Below, piece by piece: positions 8,820-16,964 of a stretch of DNA of 64,000 nt. The position numbers and the translations under genes are program-made. Numbering within the stretch: position 1 is the first letter of the stretch; the number at the start of each line of letters is the position of its first letter. Below the pieces are notes generated by a model. The model was not told the DNA's origin. It was given only the letters and a program-made list of their open reading frames with translations, and ran no database searches. Source of the DNA: Blastopirellula marina (GTDB lineage: Bacteria > Planctomycetota > Planctomycetia > Pirellulales > Pirellulaceae); assembly GCF_002967715.1 (NCBI RefSeq), contig NZ_PUIA01000016.1, forward strand, positions 868,001 to 932,000. The letters run 5' to 3'.

Positions 8820-9731
8820 ACGACCAGCCGACGCGTTCATCCAACGCCAGGCATTCGAGCGAGACTCGCTGGGCACCATCAGCCAGCGATCGTTATGAGG
8901 ATGCTTGGCGTAGTCGTTAGGGAATTCTCCGAAGATAGCATGCGTATCAACCGGTAGAAACGTGAATGTGTGCTGGTCACCCAGCACCGACTCGACGAAC
9001 GTTCGTGTGGGTTGCATGTTGCCACTCTCGCAAACCAGGTATGGGCGGCCAGCGACTCGCCGGAGCCGCCGACTGGCTTGCTCGCGATAAGTTTCCAGCG
9101 GGCTTCCCCAATCGGTCCCGCGCCAAGCACGAACACCGTCGAAGTGATCGTGCGTGATGAACGCCGTCCACAACTTGGCGACTTCGTCGTCGTGCAGTCC
9201 CAGGAAGTTCACGCCGATCGCCCCGCGTGAGAAGCCGCACAGGTAGACGGCATCGGGATTGGCGTGCAGTTGCTCGATGATGCGGGGCACATTGGTCTTG
9301 GCGTAGTGAACTGTCGCGTCGATATCGCCCCACCAGGTAATCTCGTTCGACTTACCATCGGCCGCGATCATCGGTAGGACAACCCAAATGAACTGCCCAC
9401 CAGAAAGCCCATAACCAAGACCCGCGTCATCGACTCTGCCGGTCGATCCCGCGGCAGGGTAGTAGTTGCCCGTGTACTCAAAAACGATCGGCAACCGCTC
9501 CCCATTCGTGGTCCAATCCTTGGGCAAATAGATCGTGTGGTGTACGTCGGTGCCGACATACTCTTGTGCTTGCTGACGCACGCGGATGCCAGCGGTTGGC
9601 GAGCCTTCGACCACTGCGGGAAGCGTCAACGTCGCTGTCGAGTGGGCATCTCGCTCCGCTGCATTTAAATGGGCTGCCAGACTCAGCAGCCAAAAGGCAG
9701 TGATGACGCACGCCAGTGCAATTCGTTTCAT
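8793..9731 (-). CDS. Exported alpha/beta hydrolase (esterase-like)
   Basis: About 312 residues from the ATG at 9731, which starts a signal peptide MKRIALACVITAFWLLSLAA. The nucleophile elbow is YLCGFSRGAIG (G-F-S-R-G), preceded by LPIVFEYTGNYYP as the oxyanion-side strand. A late HAIFGEFP/HNDRW segment can supply the catalytic histidine. An upstream in-frame ATG (9782) would bury the signal peptide behind 17 extra residues and overlap the upstream gene, so it was not chosen. Substrate unknown. The stop lies inside the 3' end of the PIG-L gene on the other strand. Confidence 0.68.
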   Translation of the reverse strand: MKRIALACVITAFWLLSLAAHLNAAERDAHSTATLTLPAVVEGSPTAGIRVRQQAQEYVGTDVHHTIYLPKDWTTNGERLPIVFEYTGNYYPAAGSTGRVDDAGLGYGLSGGQFIWVVLPMIAADGKSNEITWWGDIDATVHYAKTNVPRIIEQLHANPDAVYLCGFSRGAIGVNFLGLHDDEVAKLWTAFITHDHFDGVRAWRGTDWGSPLETYREQASRRLRRVAGRPYLVCESGNMQPTRTFVESVLGDQHTFTFLPVDTHAIFGEFPNDYAKHPHNDRWLMVPSESRSNAWRWMNASAGRLLLREERE

Positions 9732-9738
9732 GGCCAGC

Positions 9739-10176
9739 CTATGAATCCCGGGCGTACTCTTTCCAATTGGCCAGCCGTTCATCTATGACGGGTTTCAATT
9801 GGTCGTAGTGGGCCCAACTGTCCTCGATCTCGTAGATACTGTCGACATCCTCGGCGAAAAGCTCTTCGTAGTCTTCGATGTATTCGCCCGCTTCCATGTC
9901 GAAGTAGTCTTCGGTGAATGCCTGACCTGTCTCGTTGAGTTCTTCGTCGGTGAACTTCCCGTCGCAGGCCGCCATGAAGAATGCCCCCGGCGTGATCGTG
10001 CGAGCTTTCAGCTTTTCTAAAAGCTCTGGCGAGTCCTCCTCAATCTGGGAACTGCCCAACCCTGATAACAGCGCCCAAGCGACATACATGCCAATATGCG
10101 TTGCGCCTGCTTCGTCGGGTAGATCTTTGGGGAAGTTATCGGCACCGTAATGCCACGAGGCGTCGTCGTATTTCAT
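9739..10176 (-). CDS. Conserved acidic hypothetical protein (MKYDDASWHYG family)
   Basis: About 145 residues, strongly acidic (clusters such as DEEL, EAGEYIEDYEELFAEDVDS). It opens MKYDDASWHYGADNFPKDLPDEAGATHIGM, a start I recognise from a widespread uncharacterised bacterial family (possibly DUF7832; that number is from memory). A soluble cytoplasmic protein with no catalytic motif that I can point to. The frame continues upstream to 10233 but the family start is the ATG at 10176. GAGGAAA sits 14 bases before it, a rather long spacing. It ends seven bases before the hydrolase start. Confidence 0.55.
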   Translation of the reverse strand: MKYDDASWHYGADNFPKDLPDEAGATHIGMYVAWALLSGLGSSQIEEDSPELLEKLKARTITPGAFFMAACDGKFTDEELNETGQAFTEDYFDMEAGEYIEDYEELFAEDVDSIYEIEDSWAHYDQLKPVIDERLANWKEYARDS

Positions 10177-10362
10177 GTTTGCAGTCGTTTCCTCAGGGTG
10201 ATATCCTCGCTCGTAAGCAGGATACCTGGGCACGTCAGGGGATATTTTCGTGCCGGCATTTTAACGAGCACACGCTGGCCGATGCCAGCTTTTCTCACCC
10301 AAAACTAAGGGAAACCAGGCAGCCGGAGAGAGGAAACTCTGGCAAGCGCTAAAGGGGGCCGA

Positions 10363-10911
10363 ATGTTGTACAAACTCGAAGACGACGTCGACACGTACGG
10401 AGGATTCTTCTGGGAAGATAAGTCCAACTATATGGCGACCATCTCATCCGAACCGTTGGGGGCCAAATGGAAGCCGCCTGCAATCGTCGGGCAAAATGGC
10501 CTGCCGAAAAAAATGCTGAAGCTAGGTCCCCCAGACTTCGCCAGTGTGAGTCCCGGCATGTACTTGTTGAAGCCGCAAGTCTACGAAGCACTTCAGCCCC
10601 TTTGGCATGCTGCCGGCGAAACCTTCCAGGCCGAGACCAGCCGGGGGCCTTACCTGCTGTTTCATGTCACGCGCGAAATCGATTGCTTGGATCACACCCA
10701 ATGTAAATTTGCCTATGCGGACGAAGAGCAAACCAGGATCGGGTACGTGAAACAATACAAGTTTCACGACGAAGCGATTCAGGGAAGCAACCTGTTCCGA
10801 ATCCCGGAAACGTACAAGCTCGAGTCATTCGCATCTCAGCAAGTGAAAGACATCGTTCAGGCCGCAGGATTCACCGGCTTCTTCTTTGAAAAGATCCGCT
10901 GGTCGGAGTAA
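10363..10911 (+). CDS. Imm11 (DUF1629)-like immunity protein
   Basis: 182 residues. The C-terminal half carries the pattern of Imm11/DUF1629 proteins: VYEALQPLWHAAGETF, YLLFHVTREIDCLD, YKFHDEAIQGSNLFRIPET and a closing VQAAGFTGFFFEKI. Imm11 members are predicted immunity proteins for polymorphic toxins, mostly by gene neighbourhood. No toxin gene stands next to it here; the neighbours are the acidic protein on the opposite strand and, 320 bases on, a glucanase. It could be an orphan immunity gene or have another function. Cytoplasmic; no signal peptide. Confidence 0.5.
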   Translation: MLYKLEDDVDTYGGFFWEDKSNYMATISSEPLGAKWKPPAIVGQNGLPKKMLKLGPPDFASVSPGMYLLKPQVYEALQPLWHAAGETFQAETSRGPYLLFHVTREIDCLDHTQCKFAYADEEQTRIGYVKQYKFHDEAIQGSNLFRIPETYKLESFASQQVKDIVQAAGFTGFFFEKIRWSE

Positions 10912-11232
10912 CTCAGCCCTCGATGCCGATGGGCACCGGTCAGGCTTACCGGGGCTATGCCGGAAATTGCCAAGGAAAAACCGTTAAAATCTACGCAATC
11001 ACCTTCGGCGATCCCCTCTGAATGGGTGCATTGCGGTAAGTCGCACCTTAATTGGCGTTTTGTAGAGTGTTCTCACCCTTTAAAAGCCGACCATTCTTGT
11101 ATATTATTCACTGCTTGCCGAGGTGATAGCACTGCTCGTCGGGGCGGAACTAAGCTCGGCGGTGAGTTCCGTCGGGCAACTTCGAGCTCTAGCCTTCCTT
11201 AACCTATCCTTCCCATAACGAGGAGTTCGCAC
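10912..11232. other. Intergenic region without a recognisable gene
   Basis: About 320 bases between the Imm11-like gene and the glucanase. I see no convincing coding frame, terminator or RNA gene. The last bases hold AGGAG at 11221-11225, seven bases before the GTG start at 11233. An AT-richer stretch around 11085-11115 may carry the promoter, but no clear -35/-10 pair was found. Confidence 0.5.
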
Positions 11233-12585
11233 GTGAAGCGTCGTACTTTCCTCGCGGCCGGCCTCTCGCTTCCTTGGGTGATCAGTGGAGCCCTGCCGCG
11301 CAGGGCATACTCCGAACCTATCGCCGATTCGCCTGGTTACGATCTGCGGGGAGAAGCTTTCGTCCGCGATATGCAGCGGCGCTGTTACCGGTACTTTCTT
11401 GAAGCGGTCGATCCCAAGACGCAGTTGGTTGCCGACCGTGCGGCGGCCGACGGAAGCGATTACAGCCGGCATGCCAGTAGTGCGGCTTGCGGTTTCGGAC
11501 TGGCCTCGCACGCGATCGCTGCGCAGTACGAGTGGGCACCTCGCGAAGAGATCCAGAACCGCGTGCGGACCATGCTGCGTTCGCTTAAAGAGATCGCCGC
11601 GCACGAAAGGGGATTCCTCTACCACTTCTTCGATATCAAAACCGGCGAGCGGATGCTGCGCAGCGAAGCATCGTCGGTCGATACGGCCTTGATGCTGGCC
11701 GGAGCGATGACCGCTTCGGTCGCGTTCCAGAACGACTCCGAAATCGGATCGCTTGCCGACGAGCTTTACAACCGTGTCGAGTGGTCGTGGCTATTGGGAG
11801 AAAACGGTTGTCTACACATGGGCTACCTGCCCGAGATCGGCATCTTGCCGCATCAGTGGGATCAATTCAGCGAGCATCTGATTCTGTCGCTGTTGGCCAT
11901 CGGTGCTCCTGCCAACGCAGTCCCTCCGTCGAGTTGGGATGCCTGGCGACGCGAGCCGGTATTGAACTTCAACGGCCAGGAGTTCCTCAGCTACCCGCCG
12001 CTGTTCGTGCATCAGTACCCGATGGCGTTCTTCGATTTCCAGCATTACCGCGCCCCCAGTGGTCGTAGTTTCTGGAACAACGCGCAGATCGCCCATCACG
12101 CCCACGTCGACTTCCTGACGAAACTGGGCGAGAAGTATCCTCAACGCATGGGGCACTACGGCACCGACCTGTGGGGCATCACCAGCAGCGACAGCCAGTA
12201 CGGTTACCGCGATTGGGGCGGCCCCTACAAGAACGACCGCATCGAGCCCGATCGAGAAATCGACGGCACGATCGTCCCCAGTGCCGCAGCCGGCGCACTG
12301 GCCGTGATGCCGCGCGAAGCCCTGCACACGCTCGAGTTCCAGAAGGCACGCTTTGGCGAAAAGATCTACGGCCACTACGGCTTCGTCAACGCCTACAATC
12401 CGGCTAGTGGCTGGGTCAATTCGGATGTGATCGGTATCGACACCGGCATCAGTTTGGTGATGGCCGAGAACATGCTGACCGGCGGCCTGTGGAACCTCTT
12501 CATGCAGCACCCGGCTGCCCAGCGCGGTTTGAAACTGGCTGGGTTTACGCCGACCGGGACGACGGTTCTCACCAGTAGCCCGTAG
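11233..12585 (+). CDS. Exported glucoamylase-like/GH144-type glucanase
   Basis: 450 residues starting at a GTG with AGGAG seven bases upstream. The N-terminus MKRRTFLAAGLSLPWV is a twin-arginine signal, so the enzyme is exported folded. The body matches the glycoamylase-like (alpha/alpha)6 barrel family that includes GH144 endo-beta-1,2-glucanases: FLYHFFDIKTGERM, EASSVDTALMLAGAM, FFDFQHYRAP, a DLWGITSSDSQYGY block, GTIVPSAAAGALAVMP, and YGHYGFVNAYNP...W with GIDTGISLVMAENMLTGGLW at the end. The exact glucan is not readable from sequence. It stands alone, not in an evident polysaccharide locus. Confidence 0.75.
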   Translation: MKRRTFLAAGLSLPWVISGALPRRAYSEPIADSPGYDLRGEAFVRDMQRRCYRYFLEAVDPKTQLVADRAAADGSDYSRHASSAACGFGLASHAIAAQYEWAPREEIQNRVRTMLRSLKEIAAHERGFLYHFFDIKTGERMLRSEASSVDTALMLAGAMTASVAFQNDSEIGSLADELYNRVEWSWLLGENGCLHMGYLPEIGILPHQWDQFSEHLILSLLAIGAPANAVPPSSWDAWRREPVLNFNGQEFLSYPPLFVHQYPMAFFDFQHYRAPSGRSFWNNAQIAHHAHVDFLTKLGEKYPQRMGHYGTDLWGITSSDSQYGYRDWGGPYKNDRIEPDREIDGTIVPSAAAGALAVMPREALHTLEFQKARFGEKIYGHYGFVNAYNPASGWVNSDVIGIDTGISLVMAENMLTGGLWNLFMQHPAAQRGLKLAGFTPTGTTVLTSSP

Positions 12586-12870
12586 CGTCTATACTTGGGT
12601 GCGATGCCGACGAAGACGACGGCATGGCATCCGGCCCTGGCCCATGTGCTGAAGCGTTGCCTGAAAAGGTAGACTGAGATGGGTGTTCAACAGAGCAACA
12701 ATACTATATTGTCATTGTCGTTATTTTGAGTGGTAGCTAACGGAAAGTGCGGACGTCTACTTTGGTTCAGTTGATTTTTTCAACGATCAAGACAGTCCAC
12801 TCAAAACGCCAAATAACCACCGCTTGGTTGAAATAGCGGAAGTACACTTCGAAAAGTTGTGGTACAGATA

Positions 12871-13677
12871 ATGACGGGTCAGAACGAGTTTTCCGCAAGG
12901 TTGGCCAACCTAGAGAAACAAGTCGAGTTGACTGAAAGTTACTTCAGCAGGGCCTATTGGTCGAACCTTGACCGCATTTACCGACTGAGCTTACCGGGCA
13001 GGATGATTAGGTGCATCATCTGTGACTTTACTCAAGAATGGGGAGCCTGGAAGAAACGGTTAGACACCTGCCAATTCGGAGGCGGTGAACTCGAGAGGTA
13101 CGAATGTCCAAAATGTGAATGCGTTTTTGGTGCCCAGAAATACCTTGACTTGGAAGAAGCGTTTGTCGATCTCGACTATCGAGTGCTCTATTCCAGGTAC
13201 GCCGAAGGTGACTCTACGAGCAATGAAATCAAGACTTTCCGGTCGCTGAATCCCACAAGTGAAGGATTGTATTTAGACTGGGGATGCGGTGGTCTTTGGA
13301 GCAAGACCGTCTCAACGCTCAGATCCGAAGGCTATGACATTTGGGGGTTCGAACCAAGCGCACAGACTTCTGGTGATTTTATTGTTAATGACCAAAGTCT
13401 AATCTCCACTCAATTTAACGGGATATTTTCAAACAACGTTATTGAGCATTTTCGTGAGCCAATTGAACAGTTCCGGTATTTCCATTCCATCCTCAAGCCC
13501 GATGGAGTCATGGCACACTCATCACCGTGTTATGAGTGGAGCTATGCGTTCACTCGTTTTCACACTTTGTTTCTGCTTGGAAAATCTCCACATGTCCTGG
13601 CAGAGCGGACCGGATTTAAGGTCCAGGATCAGGTTCAAGATGGTGAGTACATAAATTACGTATTTGTTCGCACGTAG
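12871..13677 (+). CDS. Class I SAM-dependent methyltransferase with zinc ribbon
   Basis: 268 residues. A CxxC pair (CIICDF) and a second pair (CPKCECVFG) about 45 residues later form a zinc ribbon. The SAM motif follows as LYLDWGCGGLWSKT, and FSNNVIEHFREP is the post-II motif of methyltransferases of the UbiG/capsule type. It probably methylates a sugar or small metabolite. The DNA from about 12,590 to 13,700 is visibly AT-richer than the genes on both sides and uses codons they avoid, suggesting acquisition by transfer. A GTG at 12859 is in frame, but the ATG at 12871 was preferred. It lies between a chromosomal glucanase and a dead IS element. Confidence 0.7.
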   Translation: MTGQNEFSARLANLEKQVELTESYFSRAYWSNLDRIYRLSLPGRMIRCIICDFTQEWGAWKKRLDTCQFGGGELERYECPKCECVFGAQKYLDLEEAFVDLDYRVLYSRYAEGDSTSNEIKTFRSLNPTSEGLYLDWGCGGLWSKTVSTLRSEGYDIWGFEPSAQTSGDFIVNDQSLISTQFNGIFSNNVIEHFREPIEQFRYFHSILKPDGVMAHSSPCYEWSYAFTRFHTLFLLGKSPHVLAERTGFKVQDQVQDGEYINYVFVRT

Positions 13678-13771
13678 TGATACATAGTCGTAAGGTGACT
13701 AAATACGGCGATGGTCCCCGAGTGAATCTCTAGACCTTCTTTAAGACACTTTGCCTTGTTGAAGAAGAAAA

Positions 13772-13797
13772 AGTGTCAGGACGGCTCTGTAGAAAAC
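13772..13797 (+). repeat. Left terminal inverted repeat of the IS
   Basis: Contains GGCTCTGTAGAAAAC at 13783-13797, identical to the reverse complement of 14753-14767. The outer part AGTGTCAGGAC matches the outer part of the right end with a few differences and one gap. Confidence 0.8.
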
Positions 13798-13847
13798 ACC
13801 AGAAATAGTTTGACCCGCTAGCGGAGTTTCTAACGTAGCAGCTCTCA

Positions 13848-14752
13848 ATGAGCGTTACGAGTAAATCTCCGTTAGATGTTTTGGTCACGGCCTGGGCGGT
13901 TGCTAAGCAGGCTCTGCCAGCGCATCGACATGTGAACAGTCCGAAGAAGTTCACGTAGCATCAACTGTTTGCCTGCCTGGTGTTGAAGAATTTTTTACGG
14001 CTTGATTATCGTGGCGTGGTCGAGCAACTTCTCGACTGTCCGTCGCTGACTGAAGCGATTGAGCTGGACTATATTCCCCACTATACGACACTGCAAAAAG
14101 CGGCTCAGCGATTGCTTGCCTGTGAAGCCGTTCAGTCGCTGTTGGACGAGACCGTGGCGATGCAAATGGGGCGTCGCAAACGCGTGCCCGATGCGGCGAT
14201 CGATTCGACCGGGCGCGAAGCAACTTGTGCGAGTGCCTACTTCGAGCGACGCCGAAACACGAAGGATAGCCCGTGGAAAACAGTTGTTTATCAACGGTAT
14301 CCCAAGCTCAGCCTGGTGAGCGATATCCGCACGCACTTCATTCTTGCGTATCGAGTTGGCAAAGGGCCGCGGCCTGATGTGGACGAGTTTCAGGGGCTCA
14401 TCGGTCAGGCCGCGAAACGCGTTCGCCTGCATCGCATTCTGGCCGATGCAGGCTACGACAGCGAACCGAATCACCAGTTCGCACGCGAGAAGTTACGCCT
14501 GCGAACGATCATCCCAGCCAAGCCAAGCACGGCCGACCAACCGACAAGCCAGCCAGCGGCCGATATCGCAGACTGATGCAACTCCGCTTCGATGCAGACA
14601 CCTACCGCCAACGAAGCCAAGTCGAAACCGTGATGAGCATGATCAAACGTAGGCAAGGCAACTTCGTCCGAGGCAAATCAGAAGGAAGCCGACACAGAGA
14701 ATTACACCTGATGGTGCTGACTCACAATGTTATGATTCTCTGGTGGGCTTGA
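13848..14752 (+). pseudogene. Transposase (DDE, IS4/IS5 type), disrupted by a stop and a frameshift
   Basis: The frame starts at the ATG at 13848 (MSVTSKSPLDVLVTAW), meets an in-frame TAG at 13956-13958 (probably CAG originally, since KKFT-Q-HQLFACLVL is the usual context), and continues to about 14516. There the pentamer GCCAA is present twice in tandem (14517-14526), which throws the frame. Removing one copy restores a frame that reads on through KPASGRYRRLMQLRFD and SQVETVMSMIKRRQG to the TGA at 14750-14752. The DDE residues are visible as AAIDSTG, LADAGYDSE and the glutamate in QVETV. Each lesion alone would inactivate the enzyme. Confidence 0.85.
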
Positions 14753-14779
14753 GTTTTCTACAGAGCCTGTCAGGACTCT
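14753..14779 (-). repeat. Right terminal inverted repeat of the IS
   Basis: Read on the minus strand it gives AGAGTCCTGACA then GGCTCTGTAGAAAAC, the partner of the left repeat. It begins directly after the transposase stop codon. Confidence 0.8.
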
Positions 14780-14925
14780 TTGTTTCCTCTGGGCCAGGCA
14801 TTGCTCAAGTGTGAATGTGCGGCGACCCAATTCGTAATCGTGCGAAGTGAAAAGGAACACGTTACGATGGACATTGTTTTCGCAACTGAGAAAACCTTCA
14901 CCACGACGAACAAGTGAGCTGACCC

Positions 14926-15363
14926 ATGTCGAATCCCTACGAAAGCCCCAGTAACTCGCCGCAATCCTCGGCAGCTCAATCCGCGGTCACTGCGCCGGCG
15001 ATTGCCTTGATGGTGATCTCGGCCCTGGCCGTGGTGGTCGGCATCCTCGGTCTGATGGGCGATGCCTTCCTGCTATTGTCCGGCGCGGTCGAACAGTTGG
15101 AAGAAATGAATGACGGCCCCGTCTCCAAATACCAAAGCATCACCGTCCGCATCATCTGGGGCATCGCCCTAATCCTGGCCTCGGCCTATATCTTCTACGG
15201 CGCGATGCAGATGAAACAGCTCACCAACTACACCGCCGCCAGAACCGCCGCGATGATCAGCGTGATCCCCTGCCTAGGCCCCTGCTGCTTCCTGGGAATT
15301 CCGTTCGGCATCTGGGCCCTAGTGGTGCTGTCGAAGCCTGAGATGCGGGATGCGTTTCGGTAA
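14926..15363 (+). CDS. Small planctomycete membrane protein with N-P-Y-x-S-P start
   Basis: 145 residues, MSNPYESPSNSPQSS at the start, then four hydrophobic helices (about 23-47, 73-93, 107-120, 122-135). Charge and length fit an integral membrane protein of unknown function. The N-terminal motif recurs in the gene at 6443-7036 although the remaining sequences differ. Base composition is like the chromosome, not like the AT-rich genes on both sides. ATG at 14926. Confidence 0.65.
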   Translation: MSNPYESPSNSPQSSAAQSAVTAPAIALMVISALAVVVGILGLMGDAFLLLSGAVEQLEEMNDGPVSKYQSITVRIIWGIALILASAYIFYGAMQMKQLTNYTAARTAAMISVIPCLGPCCFLGIPFGIWALVVLSKPEMRDAFR

Positions 15364-15448
15364 TTGGGGCCGTAAGGTAGGCTGGGGCGAGACTCGGCCG
15401 ATGTTAGTGTTTTTGCGAAAATGATGAATGGTAGTGTGGAGAATATTT

Positions 15449-15484
15449 GACTAGACAAGAAATGCTAGGCATTCTATTTGTCAA
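15449..15484 (+). promoter_or_regulatory. Possible promoter/operator of the nuclease cassette
   Basis: TTGACT at 15449-15454 could be a -35 element. It runs into an imperfect palindrome, GACAA (15456-15460), AATGC (15463-15467), TAG, GCATT (15471-15475), TTGTC (15480-15484), which looks like a repressor-binding site or RNA hairpin just upstream of the exonuclease gene. No good -10 hexamer at the ideal distance was found, so this is tentative. Confidence 0.3.
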
Positions 15485-15529
15485 CACGGAATCATTTCAT
15501 CATGCATGACTCATCTGCGGGGGCGCTCT

Positions 15530-16483
15530 ATGAGTATCGGTATATCTTCTCATCGTATCGCGGATACACCACTTGCTATCATCGATTTCGAAACGACGGG
15601 GCTAGTGCCTGGCTTCGATCGAGTAGTGGAAATGTCAGTAGTACGAGTTGACCCCGGTAAAGATCCGGTTGTCGTCTATGACACGCTGATCAACCCTGGT
15701 CGAGCGATGGGGGCGACGGAAATTCATGGTATCACGGATGAAGACGTCGAGAATGCACCCTTCTTTGATGATGTCGCTGGAGAATTACTTGCCGCCACCA
15801 AGGACTGCGTTATTGCTGCGTATAACGTTTACTTCGATATCAAGTTTCTTAACTTTGAACTCACCAATGCTGGCGTTGCCCACGTTCCACCACATCTCTG
15901 CCTGATGTATCTCCGCACGATGCTCGGTCTAGGGGCACGCTGCAAATTAGACGTCGCGTGCCGCGAGCATCTGATTGAGTATTCTGCGACCCATAAAGCC
16001 GCGGATGACGCATTGGCTGCAGGGCAATTGTTTGCCGTTTATCGCAATGAAATCGAAAAGCGTGGCATCAACACGTTCGGTGATTTAGCCCGGCTGAAAA
16101 AGTATAAGTTCAACGATAGCTTTCAATACACTCCATTTCCGAGCCCTGAAAAATTTGGGCTTCGTCGTTTCAACGGCGCTCTTTCACGAGCTGGCTACAG
16201 CATCGAAGTCGACCCAACACGCCAAGCACTCTCTGCCTACTGGGATACACTGAAATCGATCTTGGCTGATTTGGAAGTCTCTGAGGAAGAGTTTGTTCAG
16301 GCGATTTCGGTGCGAAAAGAAGCCGGACTTAAGAAAGAGCAGATTCGCATGTTGCACGCGAAGGCATTCTCCGGAGTTATCGCTCAGTTTATCGACGATC
16401 AGTGGTTGGATGATCGAGAAACGTTGAAACTAAGAAAGCTGCATCAATGTCTGTCGAAATTGGGGTGGGCACCTGGGGAGTAG
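15530..16483 (+). CDS. DEDDh 3'-5' exonuclease with C-terminal TerB-like region
   Basis: About 317 residues. Residues 15-165 (numbered from the ATG at 15530) are a DnaQ-type exonuclease: IIDFETTG gives D19 and E21, IHGITDEDV follows, NVYFDIKF gives D103, and HKAADDA gives H155 and D160, so all metal-binding residues are present. The last 80 residues (LADLEVSEEEFVQAISVRKEAGL...FIDDQWLDDRETLKLRKL) are helical and resemble a TerB-like acidic bundle; that part is an inference. An in-frame ATG at 15506 lacks a ribosome binding site, while GGGGG lies upstream of 15530. It is the first gene of a closely packed trio of AT-richer genes. It is not the housekeeping DNA polymerase epsilon subunit by length or neighbours. 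Confidence 0.75.
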   Translation: MSIGISSHRIADTPLAIIDFETTGLVPGFDRVVEMSVVRVDPGKDPVVVYDTLINPGRAMGATEIHGITDEDVENAPFFDDVAGELLAATKDCVIAAYNVYFDIKFLNFELTNAGVAHVPPHLCLMYLRTMLGLGARCKLDVACREHLIEYSATHKAADDALAAGQLFAVYRNEIEKRGINTFGDLARLKKYKFNDSFQYTPFPSPEKFGLRRFNGALSRAGYSIEVDPTRQALSAYWDTLKSILADLEVSEEEFVQAISVRKEAGLKKEQIRMLHAKAFSGVIAQFIDDQWLDDRETLKLRKLHQCLSKLGWAPGE

Positions 16484-16517
16484 AGAAATCGGTTTTGCGT
16501 TAATAGTTGGTTCTGTT

Positions 16518-16964
16518 ATGACTACTTACCGAGATGTGATCAACAAGCTGCCATACTCGATGCGAAATCGGTTCAATTCGTTAAGTGGATTTGTCAAGGC
16601 GGTCATAGATGAAAGAGAATCGACGATGCAACGTCGTAATCGCATCACTGCGGAGCAACTTGGTCTGATCCAGTTAGCTGTCTTTGTGCATAGTTTAGAG
16701 TTCTTTTTCAGAGAAGGTACCGCTGCTGCGAAATCAGCAACAGCGGGGTTCGAAGAGCTTGGTGTAGAAGGGTTCGTAGTAGGGGCTACTTACTTCTCAG
16801 GCGAGAATGAAAATGTTATGCGTGGGGCGAATCTTGCAGAAAGATTGAGTAACGCAATCCGATCACTACGTGGATTTGAAGCGGTTGGATCTGATCGCGG
16901 CATTACCGAATTGACGATTCATCTTTGGGGAGTCTTGCGTCGTGGCGAAAGAGGCATGGATTGA
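16518..16964 (+). CDS. Hypothetical protein, middle gene of nuclease cassette
   Basis: 148 residues with no motif I recognise. It is mostly alpha-helical and basic (MRNRFNSLSGFVKAVIDERESTMQRRNRITAEQLGLIQLAVFVHSLEFFFREG), with a glycine-bearing middle (VEGFVVGATYFSG) and a helical end. No membrane segment or signal. It starts 34 bases after the exonuclease stop and its end overlaps the start of the next gene by 23 bases, which points to translational coupling and a joint function with the PD-(D/E)XK-like protein. Confidence 0.6.
   Translation: MTTYRDVINKLPYSMRNRFNSLSGFVKAVIDERESTMQRRNRITAEQLGLIQLAVFVHSLEFFFREGTAAAKSATAGFEELGVEGFVVGATYFSGENENVMRGANLAERLSNAIRSLRGFEAVGSDRGITELTIHLWGVLRRGERGMD

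Larger units (their letters stand above)
13772..14779. mobile_element. Degenerate IS4/IS5-like insertion sequence
   Basis: About 1.0 kb bounded by imperfect inverted repeats (13772-13797 and 14753-14779) that share the perfect 15-mer GGCTCTGTAGAAAAC and enclose one DDE transposase frame. The transposase is interrupted twice, so the copy cannot move on its own. No target-site duplication is obvious at the two borders. It sits between the AT-rich methyltransferase gene and a planctomycete membrane-protein gene. Confidence 0.8.
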
